This document shows, piece by piece, positions 36,559 through 45,699 of a stretch of 64,000 nt of DNA. Each line of letters starts with the position of its first letter. The first letter of the stretch is position 1. A model generated the notes under the pieces. It saw only the letters and a list, made by a program, of their open reading frames with translations. It had not been told where the DNA came from and did not search any database. Both the position numbers and the translations under genes were made by a program. The stretch comes from Sphingomonadales bacterium (GTDB lineage: Bacteria > Pseudomonadota > Alphaproteobacteria > SMXS01), in NCBI GenBank assembly GCA_022844405.1, contig JALHLV010000006.1, positions 91,409 to 155,408 on the forward strand, read 5' to 3'.

Positions 36559-36990
36559 ATGCCTTCATTAACCCATATCGCCCTGCATTGCGAAGACCTC
36601 GACGCGTCGATCGCGTTCTACCGCGACTATTGCGGGCTGCATATCAGCCACGACCGGGCCGACGACCACGGCCGCGTGGTGTGGATGTCGGAACCGGGCA
36701 AGGAACACCAGTTCGTCATCGTCATGATCTCGGGCGGCAAGGTCCATCCTCAGGAGGAGGGCGATTTCAGCCATCTGGGGTTCGCCATGGAAAGCCGCGA
36801 CGCGGTCGATGCGGTCGCGGCGCGGGCGACAGGGGCCGGTCTGCTGGCCTGGCCGCCGCGCGACGAGCCCTATCCGGTCGGCTATTACTGCGGTATCCGG
36901 GCACCCGACGGCAACGTGGTGGAGTTCAGCTACGACCAGCCGCTCGGCCCGGGCGCCGGGCAATCCGCACTGGCGCACGCGGATGCTTGA
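36559..36990 (+). CDS. VOC-family (glyoxalase/dioxygenase fold) protein
   Basis: A 143-residue single-domain metal enzyme. Likely metal ligands: His in [11 protein letters not shown], His in DFSHLGFAM and Glu in [11 protein letters not shown]. Relatives include glyoxalase I, fosfomycin-resistance proteins and extradiol dioxygenases; the substrate cannot be told. It is followed 57 nt later by the cysteine-metabolism genes. Confidence 0.85.
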   Translation: MPSLTHIALHCEDLDASIAFYRDYCGLHISHDRADDHGRVVWMSEPGKEHQFVIVMISGGKVHPQEEGDFSHLGFAMESRDAVDAVAARATGAGLLAWPPRDEPYPVGYYCGIRAPDGNVVEFSYDQPLGPGAGQSALAHADA

Positions 36991-37047
36991 ACCCCTTGGG
37001 GGCAGTCTCTAAGTTGTCCCTTCCTGCCCACTGGACCGACCGCGAAC

Positions 37048-38052
37048 ATGACCGTCCGGAGAGACTTCGTCGATACCATCGGGAATACCCCGCTGATCCG
37101 GCTGAACCGCGTTTCGGACGCGACGGGCTGCGAGATTCTGGGCAAGGCCGAGTTCCTCAATCCGGGCGGGTCGGTAAAGGACCGCGCGGCCTGGGGCATC
37201 GTCAAGGACGCCGAGGAGAAGGGACTGCTGCGCCCCGGCGGCGTCATCGTCGAGGGCACCGCCGGCAACACCGGCATCGGCCTGGCGCTGGTGGGCAACG
37301 CGCGCGGCTACAAGTCGGTGATCGTCATCCCCGACACCCAGAGCCAGGAAAAGATCGACATGCTGCGGCTGTGCGGCGCTGATCTGCGCCTGGTGCCGGC
37401 CGTGCCCTACAAGGACCCGAACAACTATGTGAAGGTGTCGGGCCGGCTCGCCGAGGAGATCGCCAGGACCAATCCCAACGGCGCGATCTGGGCCAACCAG
37501 TTCGACAACCAGGCCAACCGGCGCGCCCATTACGACACCACCGGTCCCGAGATCTGGGAACAAACCGACGGCACGGTCGACGGCTTCATCTGCGCCGTCG
37601 GCACCGGCGGCACGCTGGCCGGCGTCGGCATGTTCCTGAAGGAGCGCAACAGCGCGATCAGGATCGGCCTGGCCGATCCCATGGGCGCGGCGCTTTACGA
37701 GTACTATGCGCACGGCGCGCTGAAGGCCGAAGGTACGTCGATCACCGAGGGCATCGGCCAGGGCCGCATCACCGCCAACCTGGAGGATGCGCCGATCGAC
37801 TTCCCGTGCCAGATTTCCGACGAGGAAGCGCTGCCGCTGGTCTTCGATCTGCTGGAGTTCGAAGGCCTGTGCCTGGGCGGATCGAGCGGTATCAACGTGG
37901 CCGGCGCGGTCCGGCTGGCAAAGGAACTGGGTCCCGGCCACACCATCGTCACCGTGCTGTGCGACTACGGCACCCGCTACCAGAGCAAACTGTTCAACCC
38001 CAAATTCCTGCATGAGAAGGGCCTTCCCGTGCCCCATTGGCTGGAGGCATAG
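37048..38052 (+). CDS. cysK: Cysteine synthase (O-acetylserine sulfhydrylase)
   Basis: A 334-residue PLP enzyme that makes cysteine from O-acetylserine and sulfide. The PLP Lys is in NPGGSVKDRAAWG, the phosphate loop in GTGGTLAGVG, and substrate binding in EGTAGNTGIGLAL. TIGNTPLIRLNR is the N-terminal signature. Cystathionine beta-synthase is a fold relative, but there is no CBS tail. It heads an operon with sseA, metC and a GNAT gene. Confidence 0.92.
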   Translation: MTVRRDFVDTIGNTPLIRLNRVSDATGCEILGKAEFLNPGGSVKDRAAWGIVKDAEEKGLLRPGGVIVEGTAGNTGIGLALVGNARGYKSVIVIPDTQSQEKIDMLRLCGADLRLVPAVPYKDPNNYVKVSGRLAEEIARTNPNGAIWANQFDNQANRRAHYDTTGPEIWEQTDGTVDGFICAVGTGGTLAGVGMFLKERNSAIRIGLADPMGAALYEYYAHGALKAEGTSITEGIGQGRITANLEDAPIDFPCQISDEEALPLVFDLLEFEGLCLGGSSGINVAGAVRLAKELGPGHTIVTVLCDYGTRYQSKLFNPKFLHEKGLPVPHWLEA

Positions 38053-38898
38053 ATGATCGACCCCACCGAAGCCCTCGTCTCGACCGACTGGCTGCTCGAC
38101 CATCTGGAACAGCCGGATCTGCGCATCGTCGATGCGAGCTGGTACATGCCCGACCAGAACCGCAACCCGCGCGCCGAATACGCCGTGGAGCATATTCCGG
38201 GCGCAGTGTTCTTCGACGTCGACGAGATCTGCGACCTCGACAACCCGCTGCCGCACATGCTGCCGCCGCCGGAGAAATTCGCCAGCCGCATGCGCAGGCT
38301 GGGGCTGGGCGACGGCAACCGCATCGTGGTCTATGACGGCTCGGGACTGTTCAGCGCCGCCCGCGTGTGGTGGATGTTCCGGGTGTTCGGCCACGAGGAT
38401 GTGTCCGTGCTCGACGGCGGCCTGCCGAAGTGGAAGGCCGAGGGCAAGCCGCTGGCCGACCTGCCGGAGATGTCGCGCGAGCGCCACTTCACCGCCCGCG
38501 CCAACGCCACCCTGGTGCGCGAGGCCGACCAGATCATGGCCCATCTGGGCCATGGTCATGACCAGATCCTGGATGCCCGCAGCCCGTCGCGTTTCCACGC
38601 GCAGGAGCCGGAGCCGCGCCCGGGCATCCGCGGCGGGCACATTCCGGGCAGCAAGAACGTCCATTACCGGACGCTGCTGAACGCGGACGGCACCATGCTG
38701 GGCCGCGACGCGCTGCGAAGGGCGTTCGTCGATGCCGGCGTCGACTTCAACAAGGGCATCGTGACCACCTGCGGCTCGGGCATCACCGCCGCCATCTTGG
38801 CGCTGGGGCTGCACGTCCTGGGCCATCGCCGCGTCGCGCTCTATGACGGCTCGTGGTCCGAATGGGGCGGCCGGACCGATCTGCCCATAGAGACCTGA
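38053..38898 (+). CDS. sseA: 3-mercaptopyruvate sulfurtransferase (rhodanese family)
   Basis: A 281-residue two-domain rhodanese. The catalytic loop is TTCGSGITAAILALGL with the active Cys in CGSGIT, the form typical of 3-mercaptopyruvate sulfurtransferase. The N-terminal domain is inactive, and GGHIPGSKNV marks the C-terminal repeat. The ATG follows the cysK TAG directly with no gap. The neighbours suggest cysteine-sulfur turnover. Confidence 0.92.
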   Translation: MIDPTEALVSTDWLLDHLEQPDLRIVDASWYMPDQNRNPRAEYAVEHIPGAVFFDVDEICDLDNPLPHMLPPPEKFASRMRRLGLGDGNRIVVYDGSGLFSAARVWWMFRVFGHEDVSVLDGGLPKWKAEGKPLADLPEMSRERHFTARANATLVREADQIMAHLGHGHDQILDARSPSRFHAQEPEPRPGIRGGHIPGSKNVHYRTLLNADGTMLGRDALRRAFVDAGVDFNKGIVTTCGSGITAAILALGLHVLGHRRVALYDGSWSEWGGRTDLPIET

Positions 38899-38899
38899 G

Positions 38900-40063
38900 A
38901 TGAAGAAGCCGACGCGGATCGTCCATAGCGGCCGCGGCGGCAAATACGCGCCCGGCATGATCAACGTGCCGGTCTATCACGCCTCGACCATCGTGTTCCC
39001 GACCGTGGCCGACCTCCGCCAGGCGGTCACCCGGCGCAACGAGCAGGTGCTATATTACGGCCGGCGCGGCACGCCGACCCAATGGGCGCTGGCCGACGCC
39101 ATGACCGAGCTGGAGGGCGGCGCCGGCTGCGTGCTCTACGGCTCGGGGCTGGCGGCCATCACCGGCTCGATCCTGGCCTTCGTCAAGACCGGCGACCACC
39201 TGCTGATGACCGACAGCGTCTACGAGCCGACCCGCCTGTTCTGCGACGGTGTGCTGAAGGAGTTCGGCGTCGAGACCAGCTATTACGATCCGCTGATCGG
39301 CGCCGGCATCGCCGGCCTGATGCGCCCCAACACCACCGTGGTGTTCACCGAATCCCCGGGATCGCTGACCTTCGAGATCCAGGACATTCCGGCCATCGCC
39401 GCCGCGGCGCATGCGGGCGGCGCGGTGGTGCTCAACGACAACACCTGCGCCTCGCCGCTCAATCTGCGGGTGCTCGACCTGGGCGCCGACGTGGCGATCC
39501 ATTCGCTGACCAAATACGTGGTCGGCCATTCGGACGCCATGCTGGGCGCGGCCGTCGCCAATCAGGACTCCCTGGCCCGGCTGCGGCGGAGCGGCTTTCT
39601 GTACGGACACGCGGCGGCGCCCGACGACTGCTATCTGGCGCTGCGCGGCCTGCGGACGCTGGCGCCGCGCATGAAGCAGTGTGGCGAGACGGCGCTCAGG
39701 CTCGCCACGTGGCTGAAGCAGCGGCCGGAAGTGGACCGCGTACTGCATCCCGCGCTGCCCGATTGTCCGGGCCACGATATCTGGCGGCGCGACTTCACCG
39801 GCGCGTCAAGCATCTTCTCCATCACCTTGAAGCAAAGCAGCGATGCGGCGGTTTCGGCCATGCTGGACGGCTATCGGCACTTCGGCATCGGGTTCTCCTA
39901 TGGCGGCTTCGAAAGCCTGGTGCTACCGTCGAATCCGTCGGGCGCCAGAACGGCGACGACCTGGGCCGGCCCCCTCATCCGCTTCCATACCGGCCTCGAG
40001 GATGCGGACGATCTGATCGCCGATCTGGAAGCCGGCCTTGAAAGGTTCAACGCGGCGCTATGA
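38900..40063 (+). CDS. metC: Cystathionine beta-lyase (Cys/Met PLP family)
   Basis: A 387-residue PLP enzyme of the cystathionine lyase/gamma-synthase family. The PLP-binding Lys is in IHSLTKYVVGHSDAMLGA, and YSRRGTPT is replaced by YGRRGTPTQWALADAM. The N-terminus TRIVHSGRGGKYAPGMIN is like MetC. It forms homocysteine from cystathionine. It starts 1 nt after sseA and its stop overlaps the GNAT start. Confidence 0.9.
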   Translation: MKKPTRIVHSGRGGKYAPGMINVPVYHASTIVFPTVADLRQAVTRRNEQVLYYGRRGTPTQWALADAMTELEGGAGCVLYGSGLAAITGSILAFVKTGDHLLMTDSVYEPTRLFCDGVLKEFGVETSYYDPLIGAGIAGLMRPNTTVVFTESPGSLTFEIQDIPAIAAAAHAGGAVVLNDNTCASPLNLRVLDLGADVAIHSLTKYVVGHSDAMLGAAVANQDSLARLRRSGFLYGHAAAPDDCYLALRGLRTLAPRMKQCGETALRLATWLKQRPEVDRVLHPALPDCPGHDIWRRDFTGASSIFSITLKQSSDAAVSAMLDGYRHFGIGFSYGGFESLVLPSNPSGARTATTWAGPLIRFHTGLEDADDLIADLEAGLERFNAAL

Positions 40064-40515
40064 CCGGACCGACCATCGCCATCGAAAGCCCCGACCAGCC
40101 TGAAGTGCAGGCCATGTTCGACGACGCCCGGGCGCTCTATCTCACCATGTATCCGGGAGGACGCACCCGGCTGCCGCAGATCGTGGACCTGCTGAAGCCC
40201 GACACCACCTTCTGGATCGTCCGCGAGGACGGCAAGGCCATCGGCTGCGGTGCGCTGACCCGCAACGACGGCTGGGGCGAGATCAAGCGCATGTATGTCA
40301 CCGCCTCGGCACGGCGGCGCAACGTCGGCTCGCTGATCCTCGACACCATCGAGGATTACGCGCAGGCCAACGGCATACCGATCCTGCGGTTGGAGACCGG
40401 CGAGCGCCAGAGCGCGGCGATCAGCCTCTACCGCTCGCACGGCTACAAGCCGCGCGGCCCGTTCGGCGGCTACGCCGACGACAATATCAGCCTGTTCATG
40501 GAAAAGCGGCTGTAG
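40060..40515 (+). CDS. GNAT-family N-acetyltransferase
   Basis: A 151-residue acetyltransferase. The acetyl-CoA loop is YVTASARRRNVGSLILD, followed by ILRLETGERQSAAISLYRSH, typical of GNAT domains. Substrate unknown. ATGA overlap with metC places it at the end of the sulfur operon. Confidence 0.88.
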   Translation: MTGPTIAIESPDQPEVQAMFDDARALYLTMYPGGRTRLPQIVDLLKPDTTFWIVREDGKAIGCGALTRNDGWGEIKRMYVTASARRRNVGSLILDTIEDYAQANGIPILRLETGERQSAAISLYRSHGYKPRGPFGGYADDNISLFMEKRL

Positions 40516-40519
40516 TCCG

Positions 40520-41479
40520 TTACCGGATCGTCGCGCCTTCCGGCCAGACCATGGTCTGCATCAACGCCGCCACGCGGCCGCGCATGGTGGCAGCGTTCGC
40601 GGCCGGATAGCCGGCCATGAACCTCACCAGGATATCGGGCTGCATGCGGAAGACGTGCAGCGTGGTGAACGCCTGCTCGCCGTTGGCGCGCACCGAAAAC
40701 ACGCCCATGGTGCCTTCCAGGCGCCGCGGACCCTGGACGACCGCGATCGGGCCGGTGGTGATCTCTCGCGCACCCGGAAAGCGCTCCATGATCTCCTGCT
40801 TCGATGCCAGGAACTGCTCGTCGATGCTGCGCCCCTGGTTCACCGTCACCTGGGTGGTGACATAGGACGGCGCGTCCGACGGCTTCACATCGGCGTCGTC
40901 GACGGCGTAGGTGACGGATGCATCCAGTCCGGTCGCGTCATAAGTGTTCATCTCGTATTCGGCGAGCCCGGCGACCGCCTTCGGCAGTACGGTGCCCGAC
41001 GCCTTGTGGAGGAACGCGCCGGGAATCCGGTCCGACCACGCGAGCCGGTCCTGCCGGGCCGAGAGGCTGGCGGCCGCCTCGGCGATTTCCGTCGCCTTGG
41101 CCTCGTCGCCCTGCCCTTTGGCCGCCTCGAACCGGATCATCAGCGCCAGCAACATGGCATGATCGCGCGACTCGGTGACACGGCCCAGCTCGTCGACCGC
41201 CCTGGCGGCGGTGGCGTCGGCCTCGGCGAACCGGCCGTCGCCAAGCTGGATGCGCGCGAGATAGATCAGCGCGGCGGCCCGGTCCTGGGTGCCGAGCTCG
41301 CCGGCCAATGCCTTGGCGAAGGCTGCCTCGGCGGCATCCAGGTCGCCCTTTTCCAGCAGCGCCTCGGCGGGCGCGAGCGGCCCGTGCGCCGCATCGTCCG
41401 CCGCGAAAGATGGCGTGGCGGCAAGCAGCAAGGCCGCGCCCAGCAGCGCGATGGCGCGCCGGGTGCGGGCGGCGCTCAC
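40520..41479 (-). CDS. Secreted protein with TPR-like N-terminus, unknown (zur operon)
   Basis: A 319-residue exported protein. The signal peptide is MSAARTRRAIALLGAALLLA then ATPSFA-A. Residues 35-130 are helical with TPR-like spacing (ALLEKGDLDAAEAAFAKAL and ARIQLGDGRFAEADATAARA). The C-terminal 150 residues have no recognised fold. It is 6 nt downstream of the next gene and ends the zur transcription unit. It could be a zinc-stress envelope protein (inference). Confidence 0.72.
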   Translation of the reverse strand: MSAARTRRAIALLGAALLLAATPSFAADDAAHGPLAPAEALLEKGDLDAAEAAFAKALAGELGTQDRAAALIYLARIQLGDGRFAEADATAARAVDELGRVTESRDHAMLLALMIRFEAAKGQGDEAKATEIAEAAASLSARQDRLAWSDRIPGAFLHKASGTVLPKAVAGLAEYEMNTYDATGLDASVTYAVDDADVKPSDAPSYVTTQVTVNQGRSIDEQFLASKQEIMERFPGAREITTGPIAVVQGPRRLEGTMGVFSVRANGEQAFTTLHVFRMQPDILVRFMAGYPAANAATMRGRVAALMQTMVWPEGATIR

Positions 41480-41485
41480 GTCAGT

Positions 41486-41863
41486 CTACCGGAAACGCTG
41501 GCAGGGGTAGCTGTTGCCGCCGCGCGACATGTTGTCGAGCATGGCGGTGTTGCTGTCGGAATATTCCGAGCAGCTCTTGAAGGTGCTGTCGCTGTCGCCG
41601 AGATAGCGGCCGCCGCCGTCCATGCGGCCCCAGCGGTTGTAGCCCAGGCGGTTGTCGCCGGCGCCGCCCATGCTGCCGGTGCCGCCGCTGAACTGGACCC
41701 GGAAGTTGGGATCGCTCGCGGGATCGACCTGCTGGCGGAACGAGTTGCTCTGGGTGAAGCCCATGCCCGCGTCCTGCATCTGGCCGGGCGTGATCACCTG
41801 GAACGCGCTGGCGGTTCCCAGCGGCAGCAGGGCGAGGACCGTGACGGCGATCAGCTTGTTCAT
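41486..41863 (-). CDS. Small secreted protein of unknown function (zur operon)
   Basis: A 125-residue exported protein: signal peptide MNKLIAVTVLALLPLGTASA then FQV. The mature part is Gly/Asn/Asp-rich with two cysteines (SCSEYSDS and YPCQRF) that may pair. The gene starts 9 nt after the zur stop. No domain recognised. Confidence 0.75.
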   Translation of the reverse strand: MNKLIAVTVLALLPLGTASAFQVITPGQMQDAGMGFTQSNSFRQQVDPASDPNFRVQFSGGTGSMGGAGDNRLGYNRWGRMDGGGRYLGDSDSTFKSCSEYSDSNTAMLDNMSRGGNSYPCQRFR

Positions 41864-41872
41864 GACGATCTC

Positions 41873-42358
41873 CTAACCTGCTTTACAATTAGCACACAAT
41901 CCAACGAGTTCAACGGTCTGGCTGCGCGCGTCGAAGCCCCGTTCGGCGGCCTTCCGGCGCAGCGTCTGGCGCACGTCGTCGTCATCCATCTCCGTAACAT
42001 TCCCGCATTCCCGGCAGATCAGGAACTGTCCGGTGTGCGACTGCTCGGGATGATTGCATCCCAGATAGGCGTTCATGCTCTCGATGCGGTGGACCAGGCC
42101 ATGCTCGATCAGGAAGTCGAGTGCCCGGTAGACCGTGGGCGGCGCGGGCTTGCGCGCGCTCTCGTCCAGCCTGCCGAGGATGTCGTAGGCGCCGACCGGA
42201 CGGTGCGACGACCAGACCAGTTCGAGCACGCGCCGGCGCAGCGGCGTCAGCCGGGCGCCGCGCTCGACGCACAGCGTCTCGGCGATCTCCAACGCCTCGC
42301 CCACGCAGGCGGCATGGTCGTGGCCGGTCGGATGGATATGCAGGGCGGCGTCCGTCAT
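41873..42358 (-). CDS. zur: Fur-family zinc regulator (Zur-like)
   Basis: A 161-residue metal-responsive repressor. The N-terminus is His-rich ([11 protein letters not shown]), the winged helix has [20 protein letters not shown] and GAYDIL, and the C-terminal zinc site has [19 protein letters not shown] and GLCANCKAG (two CxxC pairs). The GAYDIL segment and the His-rich tail fit Zur better than Fur or PerR. A palindrome sits just upstream. Confidence 0.88.
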   Translation of the reverse strand: MTDAALHIHPTGHDHAACVGEALEIAETLCVERGARLTPLRRRVLELVWSSHRPVGAYDILGRLDESARKPAPPTVYRALDFLIEHGLVHRIESMNAYLGCNHPEQSHTGQFLICRECGNVTEMDDDDVRQTLRRKAAERGFDARSQTVELVGLCANCKAG

Positions 42359-42382
42359 CGGGCTCCTTAATCCCGTATGGCC

Positions 42383-42397
42383 TGATACAGTGTATCA
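42383..42397. promoter_or_regulatory. Palindromic operator between zur and hisI
   Basis: TGATAC (42383-42388) and GTATCA (42392-42397) form a perfect 15-bp palindrome with a 3 nt spacer, 24 nt upstream of the zur ATG and 50 nt before hisI. Position and symmetry suit autoregulation by Zur. The match to known Zur boxes was not checked. Confidence 0.55.
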
Positions 42398-42447
42398 TAC
42401 TACATAAGGCGCCGTTCAATCGAGAGAAGCCGCGGAAAGGCATGCAG

Positions 42448-42843
42448 ATGACCGCCGTCCAGGATGACGCGCTCGCGCTGGTGACGTTCGACGACAAGGG
42501 CCTCGTGCCGGCCATCGCCCAGCAGCACGACACCGGCGAGGTGCTGATGATGGCGTGGATGAACGAACAGGCGCTGCGCGCCACGCTCGAGAGCGGCGAG
42601 GTCCACTACTGGTCGCGCTCGCGCGGCAACCTGTGGCACAAGGGCGAAACCTCGGGCCAGACCCAGAAGCTGATCGACCTGCGCGTCGACTGCGACGGCG
42701 ACACCCTGCTGCTGCTGGTCGACCAGACCGGCGTCGCCTGCCACACCGGACGGCGAAGCTGCTTCTTCCGGGCGGTACGGCCGGATGGTGTCGCCGAGAC
42801 CGAGCCGGTAATCGTTTCGCCCAGCACCCTCTACGGCGGATGA
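42448..42843 (+). CDS. hisI: Phosphoribosyl-AMP cyclohydrolase
   Basis: A 131-residue enzyme for the third step of histidine synthesis. [40 protein letters not shown] and the zinc cysteines in [20 protein letters not shown] are all present. The second ATG (42448) is chosen because AAAGG lies 7 nt upstream; the first (42442) is too close to it. No HisE domain is fused. Confidence 0.94.
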   Translation: MTAVQDDALALVTFDDKGLVPAIAQQHDTGEVLMMAWMNEQALRATLESGEVHYWSRSRGNLWHKGETSGQTQKLIDLRVDCDGDTLLLLVDQTGVACHTGRRSCFFRAVRPDGVAETEPVIVSPSTLYGG

Positions 42844-42874
42844 CTGCGGCCGGGCGAGCGGATACCCTCGCGCC

Positions 42875-43570
42875 ATGCCGTTGCTGACGCCGTTCGAGAC
42901 CGAGGCCCTGCTGCTGTCGCTGAAGGTAGCGGCAGCGGCCGTAGCGTGCAGCCTGCCCTTTGCCGTCGCCGTCGCCTGGCTGCTGGCGCGCAAGGAGTTT
43001 CCCGGCAAGTCCGTGCTCAACGTGCTGGTGCACCTGCCGCTGGTGGTGCCGCCGGTGGTGATCGGCTACCTGCTGCTGGTGACGCTGGGGCGCAAGGGCA
43101 TCGTCGGCGCCTGGCTCGACGAGACCTTCGGCATCGTCATCGCCTTCACCTGGATCGCCGCCGCCGTCGCGTCGGGCGTGATGGCCTTTCCGCTGATGGT
43201 CCGCGCCATCAGGCTGTCCATCGAGGCGGTCGATGCCAGGCTCGAATCCGTGGCGCGCACGCTGGGCGCGTCGCACGCGCGGGTGCTGCTGACGATCACC
43301 CTGCCGCTCACCCTGCCCGGCATCGTCGCCGGCATCGCCCTCGGCTTCGCCCGCTGCCTGGGCGAGTTCGGCGCCACCATCACCTTCGCCTCCAACATTC
43401 CGGGCGTCAGCCGGACCCTGCCGCTGGCGCTGTATACGGCGCTCAACATGCCGGGCGGCGAGGCCAACGCGCTGCGGCTGGTGGTGCTGTCCATCGTGCT
43501 GGCGTTCCTGGCGCTGGGCATCTCCGAGCTGATGGCGCGCAGGGTGACGAAGATGGTCACGGGCGTCTGA
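42875..43570 (+). CDS. modB: Molybdate ABC transporter permease ModB
   Basis: A 231-residue permease with five or six membrane helices. ESVARTLGASHARVLLTITL is the EAA loop, and ARCLGEFGATITFASNIPG is a ModB-family signature. It is linked to modC by a 1 nt overlap and follows hisI by 31 nt. No modA is adjacent. Confidence 0.9.
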   Translation: MPLLTPFETEALLLSLKVAAAAVACSLPFAVAVAWLLARKEFPGKSVLNVLVHLPLVVPPVVIGYLLLVTLGRKGIVGAWLDETFGIVIAFTWIAAAVASGVMAFPLMVRAIRLSIEAVDARLESVARTLGASHARVLLTITLPLTLPGIVAGIALGFARCLGEFGATITFASNIPGVSRTLPLALYTALNMPGGEANALRLVVLSIVLAFLALGISELMARRVTKMVTGV

Positions 43571-44652
43571 TGGCCGGCGCCATCGACATCGACATTGGCC
43601 TGCGACGCGGCGGCTTCAGCCTCTCGGCGGCGTTGTCGGCCGGCGCGGGAATCACGGTGCTGACCGGACCGTCCGGCTCGGGCAAGTCGACGCTGGCGGG
43701 CGCGGTCGCCGGCCTGGTGCGGCCCGAGCGCGGCCACATCGCGGTGAACGGCGAAACGCTGTTCGATGCCGGACGAAGGATCGACGTGCCCGCGGCCAGG
43801 CGCCGGATCGGCTACGTGCTGCAGGACTCCCTGTTGTTCCCGCACCTGTCTGTGCGCCGGAACCTGACCTATTCGAACCGGAAGGCCGACCTGGCCCTTG
43901 AGCAGGTCACCGGTATCCTCGGCATCGGTCATCTGCTCGAGCGCAAGCCGGCCAGCCTGTCGGGCGGCGAACGCCAGCGGGTCGCCATCGGCCGGGCGCT
44001 GCTGTCGGGACCGTCGCTACTGATCATGGACGAGCCGCTCGCCAGTCTGGACGCCGCGCGCCGGGCCGAACTGATGCCGTTCATCGAAAGCCTGCGCGAC
44101 ACGCTGGCGCTGCCGGTGCTCTACATCACCCACAACTGGCCGGAGATCATCCGGCTGGCCGACACGGTGGTGCTGATGGAACAGGGCGAGGTCCGCGCCG
44201 CCGGACCGTTGCAGGCGATTCTGGCGGCGGGCGATGAGGGCCTCCGCCACCTCGTGCCGGACGGTTCGGTGATCGAGGCGACACCGACGGCCGGCGACGT
44301 GGACGGGTTGTGCCGGTTCGAGACTCCCGCCGGACCGATGTTCCTGCCTCGCGCCAGTTCCCCGGGCGGCAAGGTCCGGCTGTTCATCGACGCCCATGAC
44401 GTCGCCATCGCGCTGGAGCCTCCCCGCGGCGTCAGCGTGCAGAACGTCCTGGGCGGGACCATCGATTCGCTGACCATACTCGACGACTCGCACCTGGATC
44501 TTCGCCTCGCTCTGGCAGGCGAACAGGCGATCCGCGCCCGGATCACCCGTCACGCCGGCGCGCAGCTCGGCCTGCGGGAGGGTATGGCGGTATTCGCGCT
44601 GATCAAGTCGGTGTCGTTCGATCGCAGGCTGCAGTTTCGCAATCTCGACTAG
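43570..44652 (+). CDS. modC: Molybdate ABC transporter ATPase ModC
   Basis: A 360-residue ATPase. Walker A GPSGSGKST, signature LSGGERQRVAIGRAL, Walker B LLIMDEPLASLD, switch His in YITHNWPEII. The C-terminal Mop/TOBE domain (about 290-355, starting SVQNVLGGTIDSL) senses or binds molybdate. This domain and length identify ModC. Confidence 0.92.
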   Translation: MAGAIDIDIGLRRGGFSLSAALSAGAGITVLTGPSGSGKSTLAGAVAGLVRPERGHIAVNGETLFDAGRRIDVPAARRRIGYVLQDSLLFPHLSVRRNLTYSNRKADLALEQVTGILGIGHLLERKPASLSGGERQRVAIGRALLSGPSLLIMDEPLASLDAARRAELMPFIESLRDTLALPVLYITHNWPEIIRLADTVVLMEQGEVRAAGPLQAILAAGDEGLRHLVPDGSVIEATPTAGDVDGLCRFETPAGPMFLPRASSPGGKVRLFIDAHDVAIALEPPRGVSVQNVLGGTIDSLTILDDSHLDLRLALAGEQAIRARITRHAGAQLGLREGMAVFALIKSVSFDRRLQFRNLD

Positions 44653-44777
44653 AGGCCCTGTGGTCGAGTAACCGGATACTACACCTGGAACATGTTCATC
44701 AGCCGTACAGCCTTCAACCAACATATTCCTGTCAGACGATGATCAGACTCGTCGATTCGCACTTTGGAGAAAGTACG

Positions 44778-45518
44778 ATGACCAGGCTCACGAAGATTCC
44801 GATGATCGCGGCGTTTTCCGCCGTCATCGCTGCTTTCGCGGTTACGACGGAGGCATCCGCCGACCGCGGCGACGGACGTCATTATTCGCGGAGCGACGAC
44901 CATCGGGGCGGTGGTCACTATCGCGGCCGAGACTACAACCGGTCCCATGACCGCGAGTACCGCGGCCACCGCGACTACAACCGGTCCTACAACCGCGAGT
45001 ACCATGGCCACCGGGACTACGGCGCGAACCGCGGTTACTACGGCGACCGGAGCCACCGTTCCGACCACTGGCGCGGCGACCGTCACTGGAGCGACAACCG
45101 CCATCGCGGCGATCACTGGCGCAACGACCATTGGCGCAACGACCGTTGGCGCGGCCGGGACAACTGGCATGGCGACCGGCGCTGGAGCGACCATCGCTAT
45201 CACGGCAACCACTGGCGCGGCGATCGCCGCCACTACAGCGGCTACCACGGCCGGCCCCACTACGACTATCGCCGGTCCTGGCGGGATCGCGACTACTATT
45301 GGCAGCACCGGCACCACTGGAGCTCGTGGCGGCCCTATTACGGTCCGATCTGGAGTGGTTACCGCCATTCCTACTGGAACAACCGCGGCTGCGTCCCCGT
45401 CACCCGCTACTGGACCTGGGACGGCCGCCCGGCGCTGGTCGGCGGCATCCAGTGCTACAACCCCCATGGCGCCGCCTACATCGTCAACGACGACTACTAT
45501 CCGCTGAACTACTACTGA
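44778..45518 (+). CDS. Histidine/arginine/tyrosine-rich secreted protein
   Basis: A 246-residue exported protein. A signal peptide (MTRLTKIPMIAAFSAVIAAF then AVTTEASA) precedes about 160 residues of His, Arg, Asp, Tyr and Trp repeats (RDYNRS-x2-REY-x-GHRDY twice, then HWRGDRHWSDNRHRGDHW). The C-terminal domain contains two Cys (GCVPVTRYW, IQCYNPHG) and ends AAYIVNDDYYPLNYY. GGAGA precedes the ATG. It may bind metal or cell wall; function unknown. The other reading frames across it are shadows. Confidence 0.8.
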   Translation: MTRLTKIPMIAAFSAVIAAFAVTTEASADRGDGRHYSRSDDHRGGGHYRGRDYNRSHDREYRGHRDYNRSYNREYHGHRDYGANRGYYGDRSHRSDHWRGDRHWSDNRHRGDHWRNDHWRNDRWRGRDNWHGDRRWSDHRYHGNHWRGDRRHYSGYHGRPHYDYRRSWRDRDYYWQHRHHWSSWRPYYGPIWSGYRHSYWNNRGCVPVTRYWTWDGRPALVGGIQCYNPHGAAYIVNDDYYPLNYY

Positions 45519-45541
45519 CGGATGCGGCCGTAGGGCCATCG

Positions 45542-45573
45542 GAAGAGACCACCGCCCCCGCGGCGGTCTCTTC
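45542..45573 (+). terminator. Hairpin after the His-rich gene
   Basis: GAAGAGACC (45542-45550) and GGTCTCTTC (45565-45573) form a 9 bp stem that continues inward as CCGC/GCGG after one mismatch. No T run follows, so it may act as a weak terminator or processing site. Confidence 0.4.
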
Positions 45574-45699
45574 GCGCGGCGGGCGCGATCACGAACCACT
45601 TGCTATGGACAACGGCAAGGTTATCCTCTCCATTCAGCAGGTGTTCATCCAGAGGCCGCATAATCGCGGTGTCGAGAATGCGATTGGCAGGAGATTGCC

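Noticed and set aside
44911..45507. Open frame of 198 residues rich in Ala, Thr and Gly over the His-rich gene
   Set aside because: It is a frame-shifted reading of the His/Arg/Asp repeats. It has no ribosome binding site and no fold; the signal peptide and C-terminal domain are in the other frame.
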